A stretch of DNA of 64,000 nucleotides from Bactrocera neohumeralis (Eukaryota; Arthropoda; Insecta; Diptera; Tephritidae), in contig NC_065921.1 in assembly GCF_024586455.1 (NCBI RefSeq), forward strand, positions 65,597,528-65,661,527, in the 5' to 3' direction. The first letter of the stretch is position 1; each line of letters begins with the position of its first letter. A program made the position numbers and the translations under genes. This document shows positions 49,933 to 61,365 of the stretch, piece after piece. The notes beneath the pieces were generated by a model, which saw only the letters and a program-made list of their open reading frames with translations, was not told the DNA's origin and did no database searches.

Positions 49933-50059
49933 GAGGGCAGCATTGGTCATGAGATGGTGATAAAACCGCTGCCGCACGATCTGAGCCCAAACCCAGATGC
50001 CGCACATCACATTGTTTACAAACGTGAGGCCCAGCCGCTAGAGCATTTGAGCGATTTCG
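49933..50059 (+). CDS. ADAMTS-like (M12B) metalloprotease, propeptide exon 2
   Basis: This internal exon of 127 bases follows TTTTGCTTGCAG and ends at TTTCG|GTGAGT. It enters in phase 0 and leaves with one base of a split codon (G|CT, Ala) completed at 50818. The product runs EGSIGHEMVIKPLPHD, then a proline and histidine-rich stretch, then VYKREAQPLEHLSDF. The I-K-P-L-P segment and the following H-x-V-Y-K-R are the best propeptide landmarks; ADAMTS proteins have a similar G-x-I...I-x-P...H-x-(I/V)-Y-(K/R) run before the furin site. GC content is clearly higher than in the surrounding intron. No cysteine-switch residue is visible in this exon. Assignment to the M12B family also depends on the two following exons. 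Confidence 0.9.
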
Positions 50060-50817
50060 GTGAGTAAAGCAAATAGAAAATCATCTAAAGTAACAAAAAT
50101 AAGAGAAATGAAAGAATAAAGTAGAAATCATATAACCTTTTTCCTTTTACAATACGACTTTTCCAATTTTTTTTAATTCTTTTCTCATTGCTGCCCACGC
50201 GATATAACCGCGAGTCACCGATTTCTTACATTACAACCACCGGTTGAGCGCAACCTTCAGTCAGTATGCTGGAGCAAATAAATTGTCTTTTTATGGCTGT
50301 CAAAATTAAAGTAAAACGGTAACGAAGAACAAAATCTAAAAAAAAATAAATTTAAATATTTTTTGAGTGCAATTTTTTTATAAGTATGTCTGTTAATGAA
50401 CTGCTAAAATTTTTATGCACATCATAATCACCAATAACTGCGAGCTACGCTACTCCAACAGACTGCAGCGCACTAAAGCGCTCAGCTGAAATGAAATTTT
50501 TTGTACTTAAAAATTAATTTTTTAAATTACTTCTTAACTGTTATAGTTCATTAAAAGTTCGACTACCGAAAATGCGGAAATTTTCAAAATATAATTTAGT
50601 CATCAAATTTTGGGGCAGTGAACTGAAAGACAATGTGAAACTTTAACGGAAATGCCTACGATTCTTACTTAGTGATTGTTATTAATCCAAAATATTAAGT
50701 TACGATACGCTTACAAGTTACATAAAAAGAGACGGCACGTGACACTCAATTAACCTTTATGCTATAAATTAATATTTTTTATGATTTTCTAATTAATTTG
50801 TTTCACTTCCGTTGCAG
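50060..50817 (+). other. Intron 2 (758 bp)
   Basis: Bounded by GTGAGT at 50060 and TTCCGTTGCAG before 50818. It interrupts a codon after its first base. No element or RNA gene recognised within it. Confidence 0.85.
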
Positions 50818-51065
50818 CTTTTATGGAACCCGATGATTTGGCTACCAGCGAGAAACTTGAACGATTACAACAACATCGCCAACGTCGCGCAGCGCCAGCC
50901 GAAGATGACGACGAAGCAGCGTTAGAGGAAGTGGATGGTGAATTGGAGTCAGCGGAAGCCAGATTTACACGTAACAGACGTCAATTGCCCTATATTATCT
51001 ATCCTGAGGTGTTGGTCATCATCGATTATGATGGTTATCGGTTGCATGGTGGCGACAATTTGCAA
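50818..51065 (+). CDS. ADAMTS-like (M12B) metalloprotease, furin-site exon
   Basis: This internal exon of 248 bases follows CCGTTGCAG and ends at TTGCAA|GTAAGT in phase 0. Its first part finishes the propeptide. An RQRR motif (50877-50888) is followed by a 27-residue linker with 11 Asp/Glu, then RNRR (50970-50981) directly before QLPYIIYPEVLVIIDYDGYR. Both R-X-R-R motifs fit furin-type convertase sites; the second sits where the catalytic domain of secreted reprolysins begins. The hydrophobic PEVLVIIDYD run matches the first beta strand of the reprolysin fold. By family knowledge the enzyme would be secreted and cleave matrix or secreted proteins, but its substrate cannot be read here. An ATG at 50823 is internal and not a start. 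Among Drosophila ADAMTS-type genes (stall, AdamTS-A, AdamTS-B, Sona) I cannot choose the orthologue. Confidence 0.93.
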
Positions 51066-51173
51066 GTAAGTGTGAAATTAAAAATTCTTAGTATGCATTT
51101 TTTTCAAATATAATACTATATATTGCTGTATACGTTGTAAACTAAATGCGTAAAGCTTTTAAAATCAAATATT

Positions 51174-51971
51174 CAGGGGTGTTGTGGAATCTAAGACAGA
51201 ATTGCTTAGCCGTCAGAACTGCAAACCAATTCTGATTTTCATTGATGTCACGGAATCTGTTTCTTCGTCTTTTCGAACATACGCAAAACCAATATTCGAA
51301 TCAGCAGTTTACTAATGTGATAAAACTTGCAAATGGATACATTTGGAAGCAATCCTATTAAAGTTTTTAATGAGTTCCGATTTAAAGGAAGTTTTTAAGA
51401 GATAACATTTATCGAATGAATAAATCCGCGTTTGAGTGTTAAATTGCGTTTATTACGTTTTGTAAATCTTCTTTAAGGGAGAAGCCTGCTGCGATTTTTT
51501 TTTTTTGCTTAAATCTCTTTAAAAAATATCTAAGAATATGTCCCCAAAGTTATAGATGGAAATTCGAAGCTAGAAGGGAAATAGTGACCAAGCGTCTAGC
51601 AGATATATGAGCGCTTGGACAGAAAGCGAAAAGTTTGACGCGAGATTTCTCGGTTTTTCATTTTTACGATTTTTCTTAATTAAGACCTTTCGTGTTTTAT
51701 TCTTATGTTTTCTTCTATAGAAATAAAGATAAATAAATTCGTAATAAAATAACTTGATTTCTTCTCCTACATTTCAAATCTGTCAGTGACTATTTTCTTG
51801 CTTTGTTTCTGATAGCAAAACCGATAAAATTGGTTTCCGTGATACCCAAAACCGATACATATTCTGTTTCGAATATCAAACCAATAATACCTGAATTCAT
51901 GACACCTACTACTTTTTTTTTATCAGTTTCAATTCTGATTCCGACAACTATCAGATTCCACAACACCCCTG
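51174..51971. mobile_element. Non-autonomous DNA transposon with perfect 19-bp ends
   Basis: The left end CAGGGGTGTTGTGGAATCT (51174-51192) is the exact inverse of 51953-51971. The 798-bp interior has sub-terminal words repeated near both ends (CAGAATCTG/CCGATA-type, AACCAAT), and no transposase frame. A central stretch near 51535-51660 (ATGTCCCCAAAGTTATAG...) is transposon-like in style. Flanks do not show a clean 8-bp duplication, so superfamily is open; a CAGGGG end would fit hAT-like movers. It lies in the intron between exons 50818-51065 and 53719-53823. Confidence 0.75.
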
Positions 51972-52213
51972 ATTATATTTGTATTTACAAAAATTATTCA
52001 CACTGTAGGCGCAGAATAAAGCTTTGTGGAGTGCAAACGAAGCATAATTGCAGATACAAATGTGTATCGAGCAACGATAACTTTTAGTGGGTTCATCTTT
52101 ATGAATATAAGAACGCAGCAAGTCACGTCCATCGAAACTCCATACATTGAAGTTACAAGCACCGAACTAATAGCAGGAACAGCGAAAAGCGATACTCCCT
52201 TCCTCAGTTGCCG
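51972..52213. other. Unassigned segment between two inverted-repeat elements
   Basis: Balanced sequence with two overlapping short frames (51803-52087 and 52026-52220). The second has an ordinary amino-acid mix but no domain I recognise and no splice context. Possibly part of an older insertion. Confidence 0.35.
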
Positions 52214-52734
52214 TCCTTAGCTAGCAAAATGTGTCAAAAGTTGAGCCCGTAGAAATCAGCCATCTTTGTTTGTTTTCATTTGAACAATGTTGCCATTGCT
52301 CAATACGCATATATAGTTTTGTACACATCTAACTTTTCAATTACAATTTTTTATAATATAAAATATCAAAACTGAAAAGAAACTATTAAAAATAGTTTAT
52401 ATATTTATAAATAATAGCATTCAACTCTGATTTGCGAGCTAGTTTAAGAAAACAGTGTCAAATGCATTCAGACATTTGGATTTTTTAGAAACGTAAACAA
52501 CGCAGGGTTGCCAATATCGATATACTGTCAGTAATTATCAACTTTTATAATTCAATCTGCAATATGTTTGAAATTTTCATAAAATAACTCAAAATCTCGA
52601 ATGATATTTACTGTTTGTTTTCAGTGTTCAAAATTATATATGCCAATTGAGCAATGGCAATTTTTCAAATGAAAACAATCAAAGATGGCTGATTTCTACG
52701 GGCTCAACTTTTGACACATTTTGCTCGCTAAGGA
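52214..52734. mobile_element. Long inverted-repeat (foldback-type) element, about 520 bp
   Basis: The arm 52214-52317 and the arm 52634-52734 are reverse complements over roughly 100 bases at high identity with small indels. Shared words include AAAATGTGTCAAAAGTTGAG, CCCGTAGAAATCAGCCATCT and GCCATTGCTCAAT. The loop is about 320 bases of A/T-rich DNA without a coding frame. Long arms relative to total length suit a foldback or long-TIR MITE. The + strand intron RNA could form a long hairpin here. Confidence 0.8.
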
Positions 52735-53718
52735 AAGCAACAAAAAAGCAGAAAGGTAGCAGAATCATTTACATTGGACTAACGTTGTTCGCTGATCCAA
52801 CTATAAGACATACACACCGTGCAGATAAGGCTTTAAGAAAGGGTTGAACGAATGAATTTTTGTCAGATTGTCAATTGGGACTTCATAGAACTTTAACAGA
52901 ATGCTCTGTTAGGTAACTCACCGGCGATTTAAGCGATAGGTTGCTTTTAGGATAGTTATAAAATATATTTACTATTATAATTCGCCCGTTCAAGTAGAAA
53001 GCTTCAAATTATATACGAAATAAGAGTATTCAAACTAATTTGATAAACCTATGATCATTTCGACGCAAAACTATCTTTATACTTTTTAGCTGCTAAATAA
53101 AAAAAATTAAAATAGTAATCCTGCTGTGCTTCATTATTTTTCAATTATTTCATAAATTCCATCACGCCTAGAATCTCACTACATTCTTACACCGTGGCAC
53201 TTCAGCTTGCAACCAATCATCATGTGCCGCTATTATTTTTGATAACATCGAATTCTGAGTACATAATCATTCAATCAGTTGCTTCGGCACATACCACTCA
53301 ATTTATTGCTTTGCGCTTCAGCGGCCTTTCAACAGCTCACTCGTTTTGAGTTTTACGCCATAAATTTTAGCACGTTAACTCCCACAGACGAATCTTTCAT
53401 TATGGCGTTTTCATAAATCAAATCTAGCTAACAGCTGTCGGCAGCTTGTCAGCCAACTGCAAGCCGTGCACGCATTTCAACGGCATAAAGATTTGCGTGG
53501 CAGACAGCAGAAGAGGAATATTGCTGGTTTCTTCTTTTTCTTAGCGGCAGATTCTTAGTCGGAATAATTATTTTACAGAACACTTATTGCTTTTCAGAAT
53601 AACTGCGCATTGCTTTCTTTTTTATAATGTTTATATGTACAGCTATTTATCTAGGTGCGGCCATGAAAACTTTGTTGTTAACTTTTTTCTTTTTATTTCT
53701 TTTATTTTATTTCACCAG
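52735..53718. other. Intron 3, distal part
   Basis: Moderately complex sequence without recognised elements; a richer patch lies at 53150-53500. The T-rich tract 53680-53718 ends TTTCACCAG, the acceptor of the next exon. Confidence 0.5.
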
Positions 53719-53823
53719 GTGAAGCGTTACTTTGTTTCGTTCTGGAACGGCGTTGATTTGCGCTATCGTTTGCTGAAAGGTCCAAGGATACGCATCAGCA
53801 TTGCTGGCATTATTATTTCGAGG
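53719..53823 (+). CDS. ADAMTS-like (M12B) metalloprotease, catalytic-domain exon
   Basis: This internal exon of 105 bases follows a long T-rich tract and TTTCACCAG, and ends at TCGAGG|GTGAGT, both boundaries in phase 0. Its 35 codons run VKRYFVSFWNGVDLRYR, then LLKGPRIRISIAGIIISR. This is the second part of the reprolysin N-terminal subdomain: an alpha helix carrying F-x-x-x-x-N-x-V-x-x-x-Y, then the strand equivalent to I-R-I-x-I-x-G-I. In the family the HExxHxxGxxHD zinc site lies about 90-110 residues further on. I find no matching exon between 53824 and 64000, so the following intron exceeds 10 kb and the active site is outside the window. Nothing in this exon is broken. Confidence 0.93.
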
Positions 53824-56800
53824 GTGAGTACGGTCTAAAAGAATATAATTTTATATATTACAAAATCTAGTCACGATTTTAACAGGTTTTTGATAATAAT
53901 AATACTATTTATCTTTCAAATGAGTTAATTAAGCATAATTGAGTTTCTACTCCTTACGTAATACAGTAAACACGCGTTATACAAAACTTTTCAGTTCACT
54001 TAAGTGATATGGCATATATTATTAATATCATTTTTTGTATATAAACTCCAGATTTAGTTAGTAGGCACATATGAAGCATGTAGTGAGTTTTAACACGAAC
54101 TTTTGTCTTCAGTTCAGTAATAAGCAAACTCATAAGCTGAAACTATGCTTTACACCACTTTCGATGTTTTAAACATAGCATACTTAAATAACAGTAAAAG
54201 CTTTCATGTTGCTTTGCGTCATTTTTAACCTTTGCAAGGTCAGTTAAACGGTTATAATATGAAAATTCCTCATTTAGTACATTTGAAATTAATAATCATA
54301 TTTCCCATACTCTCATTTTCAACTGAAAACTGTGAATTATTATCAGCTACCAGCAATCAGTTCACTTGTTTGCTTTTTTCATCGCTTTCTGACCACAACA
54401 CTGCTACTACACAAGTACAATTAAACTTGCCATTGTTAATAAACACAATTTATTGATTGTACTTGTATAAGCAAATCAATGTAGCAATAATTTAATAGAA
54501 AAATCATAAATTTCACGGCATTCATATTTTTTTCTTTCAACTACTTATTTATAGCCGTTCAAATTACGAATTATTAGTTAACAACTTCTGTCCCACTTAG
54601 CAAACAAAAAATCACAAAAACCCAAGCAATGTACAACAAAAATCGAAATATGTATATTTTTGCTACACAGAAGCAAAAAAAGAACAGCAATTAATATACA
54701 TATGTACATGCTTATGTACATATAAGAAATATAGTCGAATTCAACTACTTAGAAATTATGTATTACTAAAGAAACTGATAACATTGCTGGTGTCGGTAAA
54801 ATCCCCAAATGAACACAGTAAAATATTAGTACAATATAAAAAATATAAATCTACTGAAATACAAATATTTGTTGTAAATTGTAAAATTTGAATTTACTCG
54901 CTTAAAAAAATATTTCAAATTTACGCATGTTTTGCTTAGTTATGCTTCGATAGCACTAGCAATCGATAAATATCATGCGAGTATAAGGCGCTGTTTACAC
55001 AGTATGTTCGATGTGAAATATTTAGACATAATTATTTTGTACAAAATACTGAGCTAAACTTTCAAGCAAATAATTGTTATATGCTAAATATTTTCGTTTG
55101 TACGTATTTATTTGGCTTTTTTGTTGATTTATTTTTTAAATGAGTTATGATATGCTGAATTGCGGACACTTAAAGTGCTTGTTTAGTACACTAATCGCCT
55201 TGTTGGCTAACGTAGTTGATAGCGTTGCCAACTTGTAAATATTTTGTAAGAGTTTAAACATTAAGGAAAGTTATAAAATCTTTATCGAAACTATTTACTT
55301 GCTAAACATAATAATTAAACAATTTATTACGCAAGCAAAAATACTGCATGAGCTCAGCTGATATAGCGATTGAGAAAAGTTAAGATATTGCAGAGCCAAT
55401 ACACGTTATTGTCTCCTTGTGTCTTACTTGTCGCCTAAACCACTATATCTACCAAGTTTTAGTTTAAAAATCCGAATTTGTCGCCGCTTTGTTAGTATTT
55501 TTCACTTCTAAACGCCCCGCTGTCAATTATATGTTGTCAACTGTCAAATATTACGCAATCAAACTACTAGTAACGCCGCTATCTCATGCTCAAAAGCGAA
55601 ATACAAGTGTAAAATTTAAATAAAAGTGCGAAAATTATGCGCCTTTACAAATCGGCTAATGCAAAATGTGGCAGCTGTATGCACAAGCCGCTTACGTTCC
55701 AAACGATTTTCGAACTACTGTTTGACTTGCAACTTATTTGTATATCAGCTTTATTTATCTATTTCGCACAGTTTATTTCTGCTTGTACTTTTTTTTTGAT
55801 TTATTAGCATTTGATAAAATAATTGTTTGTACGCATTTATGCGTTGGACATTGAACAAATGGTTTGACGCTTGATTGCAACACACAGCGGTGCGTTAATG
55901 TCGATAACCCGTTTAAAAGTCCAACTAAATGTGCTGAACGACTATATTTTTTGCTTCGAACTTTATTTGATTGCTTGTTCATATATATTCTTAGATATAT
56001 ATATAAGCATTTTAAAAAGTATTTTTAATTAATTGCAATTGTTGTATAATGGCTTACGCCAGTTAAATGACTTGTCTGTTCTTAAAAGTTCTGCGTATGC
56101 GTAACACGCTGCGCTGGGTATTACTTTACTCTACTGTCAATGGAAAATCGTTGTTCTGGCCAAAATTAATTACGCAAGTAATTATTAAGTGCATATGTTG
56201 CAGCTGCGTATAGTAATTTCATATAATTTATTAATTCCTTTCTTAAAATTGTGGTAGTTAATTGTAGAGTAGAGTTTAATTTAAATTGAAATCAAGAACT
56301 TTGCGGAAATTTTACTATTTAGTAGACATAACATTCGATTTGCTCAAACGTGACTCAGTTGTTTATAAGTTACGAACAGAACTACTTAAGTTAAGTTTAA
56401 ATTAAAAGAGAAAGGGTTTATATTTGGCCAATTAAACTTTTTTGCGTTCAATACACTATTGTCTGCGCAAATGCTTGAAAAAAGTTAATGTGATCAAAGT
56501 TGACGTTTCAAAAGTTCAGTTTGTGCAGTATTTAAGGCATATGGTACTTCGCTAATAACTTTAAGTACCGCCATTAATGTTATTTCGCATTATAACACTT
56601 TTAAAAACTCACGGCATACTAAGTGACCACTTGTTCAGTGTACGAAAATTCCATTAAGCTTTGATATGGATCATTTGTTTAGTGTTTCACTTATTGTAAC
56701 TGAAAGTGATTGATAGAACTTCATATTTTCTTCTGAGTTGTTTTTTGCGCAATTTAGTACGAATAATGATTCAAGAATAAAATTAAAATACTTCAAAGAT

Positions 56801-58724
56801 TTTTACTAAACTTGTTCTATACTTACTAAGCCCTTCTACTGACGATATTTTACAAAAAATTATGTAAAAATATCAATTGTTCTTTCTAAATCAGATTTGA
56901 CAATAAAATTGTAAAAAAACAGTCGATGTTCACTTAAAGTTAATAAACTCCTTCGACGGTTACACTTCTGCTTACAATTCTTGATTTCTACATAAATGAC
57001 CCCAAAGTATATATCGAAATCAAGCATGCATGTCCATAAATTAAAAACTCTTTAGCTCGTTAAGCCAATCAACTTTCAGTGATTGCTCAATACATTGGAG
57101 ACGCTCAATCGAAATGTCGATTTGTCAACTGCAGATTGCGTAATACGCGACATTACTAAATATGGCTAATTTGCAATGCCTCTTTGATTTCTATAGCTTC
57201 AGCGATCGAAAGAAGACACAATTAAACAAGTGATGGTAAAATTTATTTACAAAAAAACACATAAAACAACAGCAACATTAATTGAAGGTCATCACAAACA
57301 GCACCGGCGGCCAAGCATCGACGCATCACTCTCGCTTGCAACTTGGTCACGCTCGCTTGACTGGGCCACCTACTTAAGACGCAATGTTGTTAACATTCGC
57401 CGTTGTTGCACGCACACACACACACTTGTAGCGGCCGATAAATCTTGCCAGAGCTGCGCAACTGTGCAATTTACGCAAAACATATAACCGCCAGCTGTCG
57501 CTATGCCCAAACGCCACAGAATTGGCCAAAGTACTTGTTAGTTGGTAGTGATGATGAGGCACATTTTCGGCTGACCATTGAAATATGAATTGCGAAAACA
57601 CTGGAAATTCTGACTGATGTCGCTAGGCAGTAAAAAAGTTGTAAAAATATAATTAATGGAAAATAGCAAAAACAATGTGCTAGTTATGCAGTTTCTGGGT
57701 GTCTAGACGCGCAGAAGTTTCGCAATTTGCTATACACCTTCATGTCAACTCAACGTTTTTGCAAGAACATATCTGGGAAATTGTTTTAATCTCTTTTGCA
57801 AATAAAAAATTGCTAAAATGTTTGGTTTTTCACCGGTCTTTTTTATTTGTTTATTACTGACAGCCTGTAGTTAGCAGCTGTTTTATTACTAAGCGCTGCT
57901 GGCGTTTCTTAATTAATTCACGCATAGGCAATTAAGAACATGCGTGATTGCGCTTAAATTGTTGTCATTAATTTGTGCTTGTTTTTTCTACATTTTTTAT
58001 ATGTTTTTTTAATATTTCTAACCTCAAACAGGTCAATTCACAATTTTTAATTACTGCGGTTGCTAAGCGGTCTGCGTTGCGACCTTTCAGAATTTTGCCA
58101 AAATCGTATTACGGCATTTTCCTTTTGCTAACGTGGTCTCTACTACTTAGTTCGTTTGGAGAAATCAGATTAGTAACCATGATGTAAAAGCTCGAGAGAC
58201 GTTCGACGACTATATGAGACTTGGGTTCAATCGCAGATTCTGAACAACATACGATAGTTCCAAGGCAATTTTCCGCATGCCATTCCTGGCATGTAAAATT
58301 TTCTAATGAAATTCATCAAAAGTTCGGAAATGCTTCATAACCGCTAATTTGTCGGTAAAATTGCGATACGCAGCGTGAAAAAAGGGCGTTATATATAAAG
58401 TTGACTTTGCCGATACATATAGTATAATTTAGATTATTTTCAATTTTTTCATCAGTTGGTTATCAAGTAGATCCACCATTATTTTTTTATGATGCGTTTT
58501 CATACTTTTCAGTATAATCATGATGAAGACCAGTCTGAGGCAGTCACATTTCTTGATGAATCCATAGCTGCAATATAAGATTTACGAACCATTAAGCATC
58601 TACACAACTAAAATTTATTTCAATACCTAAGTATAACCTCAAATTTTGCGTAAACCAAAACCCGAAAGTTGAAGATATGACTAACAATGATTTAATTTTA
58701 TGCCCGAATTTGGTTTATTAAGTT
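53824..58724 (+). other. Intron after the last visible exon, first part
   Basis: Starts with GTGAGT. Moderately AT-rich and on the whole more complex than the 45-kb intron. Frames at 54232-54456, 55773-55982, 57230-57601 and 57975-58187 have no domain and no paired splice sites. 57412-57426 is a short CA run. I looked for the next protease exon and its HExxH site and did not find it. Confidence 0.5.
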
Positions 58725-59010
58725 TGCTACGACGCTTTAAAAGTCAGTGACTCTATAAAGTATATATATTATTGTTCTGCGTGATCAGCTGTGCCTATTT
58801 AGCCATATCCATCTATCTGCCCGCCTTTCCATCTATATATCCATGAACTAGATTTCTCCTCAGGAAGCTGGTCATTAACCACTGCTATAGGATATTACTT
58901 CCATACAAACTGAACGATCAAATTCAAGATTTTGTATGGAAAGCGAAATCAACGATGCAATATCCGAAGAATTTTTCTAGAGCGGACCATTATATCATAT
59001 AGCTGTCATA
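58725..59010 (+). repeat. Degenerate copy of the TATACCCTGAACAGGG repeat family
   Basis: Collinear with 17335-17650 but diverged: AGTTTGCTACGAC, ACTCTATAAAGTATATATAT, TTTAGCCATATCCATCTATC, TCAGGAAGCTGGTCATT, then CATACAAACTGAACGATC and TTGTATGGAAA. The terminal palindrome is lost. Non-coding. Confidence 0.7.
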
Positions 59011-59400
59011 CATACAATTAAACTAAGGCAATAACAAATTAATAATATGAATTACACCCCTCAAAACGAAAATTAAACGGTGTTACCGCAGACAACTAAA
59101 AATATAGGTCGCATTCAAGTTGTCTATCAATTAGTATACTCCTTTCCTGAATTTCCTGAATTTCCTGATTTCAATTCTCTGCTGGTCAATTACATTTTCT
59201 TGGCTAACAATTTAATAATCAAGTGGACTTCTGAGTTTTTTGTGCACTTCATATACGAGTATTTGCCCAAGAAACTGTTGACTAGAGTTTCCAACACTGC
59301 ATACGCCAGCTATGCACTTAAACGCGACTGCATATTACTTCAAATTGCTTAATTGGCATTTTACATAATTTTCGGTACGAGTATATTTGTCAAAAGTATT
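59011..59400. other. Intron sequence without a gene
   Basis: A frame at 59080-59352 (90 codons) has no domain or splice context. It includes a small repeat of TTTCCTGAA. Nothing else recognised. Confidence 0.4.
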
Positions 59401-59760
59401 GCGTCAATTTTTTTAAAGCCACACGCCTAAACCTCACACACACCGCGCGCGCTCAGCATGCGCGTACAAATTAATACGAACTCTGCATCACACATACGAG
59501 TATAGAGCAAACAAAAAACAGCAACAACGCGCCAACATATATCCGCATATACCGCATGAGACCGAGCGCGGTGTACGGTGCGCGGGCGACGGCACAACGT
59601 CACACCGAGGCATTAACTTTGAATTAAAATAAATGTATTTGCAGATATATTTCACTGCATGCCGCAGCGCCCAGCGCGGATATAATTTTTTCGCAATTTT
59701 CATAGCGGCGCCGCTCTATTCAGCGTCCAAAAACTATAACAGCGACGGTGTTACCGGTTT
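59401..59760. promoter_or_regulatory. GC/CpG-richer block, possible regulatory island
   Basis: Stands out from the intron by CpG-rich words such as CACCGCGCGCGCTCAGCATG, GAGCGCGGTGTACGGTGC and AGCGGCGCCGCTC. No consistent open frame or splice signals. It could be an enhancer or an internal promoter; nothing in the sequence decides this. Confidence 0.3.
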
Positions 59761-61365
59761 ACTTTCGCAAGTCGAATGACAGACAGAATTCACGCCTTTG
59801 ACAACCGTCACAAAAACGTGTGATTTACTTATTTTTTTGGCCAAATTGTTGTTGCTGCTTTTTGTCTGCCGTCGTTTGGGTTTGGTCATTTGCAGACTAA
59901 ACGCGCTAGATTTCCGCAAGGAGCCGTCGAGACTGATACAGTATCGGTCACAGCAGCGCAATTTTGTTCCTATTTCACTGGCAACACACTCTGCACATGC
60001 GTGCCGCTGTGTGTGTGGCTGCAGTCAACTGTGAAGCCACCAATGATTTATTGACTGCTGTTTATATTAATTTTCTGCGCTTACAGTGCTTTACTTAGTA
60101 AGTCATTCAAGAGTTCACATACTTAATTTATTTTCCTACGAATTAGAGATTTGCGCAAATTTGCTTATAGCCAGCAATAAATCTTAACGACTGTCAATTG
60201 GCGTGCGTGTGCGCGCTGCGTTTGGTTGGTGGTAAATACTCAAGGAAAATTGCTGTTGCAAGCGGCTGGCGTAGCGTTTTGGATAAGCTAGCTGATTGAA
60301 TTTTCACATATATTTGTATGTAGTAGGTATGTATGTTTATATATCTGTAAGTGTGTATATATGTTCGTTTATATGCATGCTTGCGCCACATTTATTTACT
60401 TAAGTTGGACAACTTGTAGGCCCACGCGCTGATAGCTTCAAATTTATTTCGCTGCTATTGCAACACACCAATTTAGTAATACCGTTATACATGTTTGTTG
60501 TTGTTTTATTTGTTGTCTTAATGCTTAAAAAATATAAATTTATTTTTTTACAGAAGTTTTGCCTATATTTACAATATCTTATCACAATTTTTATGATGGC
60601 GGCTTCACTGTTTATGCCACAAAAAACGTTACACAGCGAGCTGCAACGACTGGACAGTGTTTCAGCGCTCTGCATACCACTTACAACTACCATATGTTGT
60701 TGTTATATATTTCATTTATCAATTTATTTGTTTTTTCTTTGTATTTTTTTTTTTTTTTTTTGTGCGGCTTGCACTTTTTCCTCTGCCGCGTACATTGTGC
60801 TTGCATAATGGTCAAAAGTACGCCCACACGCGTGGCCGACAACAATGTGTTCGTACTATTACTTTACCACAGTACTGTCTGCCATATTTCACAATTGCAC
60901 GCCACTTTTTTGGCGATTTGTTGTTGGCGGGGTCAAGCATTTGATTGTTGCTCTGTTTTCAAATGACTTTTCCTTTATCGTTATTTGCAAAATTGAATTT
61001 TAACAACCGCCTTTCCAACGTTGGCGCGCTACCGTCATTTCCACATGGATACATACATATATAGCATATATAAACCCGACTTGGCATATCTGGCTTAACG
61101 TAGAAAATTTATTTCGTTTGCCGTTTGCAAGTCACCACCGAATGCAGCGCTCATAAACATATCACAGGTATTTACATAGCGTATAACGGTTATCTGCAGG
61201 GTCTATGGATCACAATCCGCTAGTACTTTGTTATTTTCTAACTATCCGTGGCAGAGTGCAATAGAGCAATAATTTATTTTATGCAACACTTGGCAGCTGA
61301 TAAATACATTTATGGCTTGACATATTTTATGCATTGTTTTCACGCTGCCTCTAATGGCATTCCGA
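59761..61365. other. Intron sequence without a gene
   Basis: Balanced to AT-rich sequence. Several overlapping frames at 60400-60966 on both strands, including 116 and 135 codons, run through a TTTTTTTTTTTTT tract and encode Phe/Cys-rich low-complexity peptides; I do not call them. A TATATATA/GTATGTATGT microsatellite lies at 60310-60375. Confidence 0.45.

Noticed and set aside
50823..51113. Stand-alone 96-codon gene starting at the ATG at 50823
   Set aside because: The frame is an internal exon: an acceptor lies just before it at 50817, a donor at 51066, and the part after 51065 is intron read-through.
60400..60966. Overlapping frames of 95-135 codons on both strands
   Set aside because: They share one stretch in several frames, pass through a long T run and give Phe/Cys-rich low-complexity peptides with no domain or splice context.
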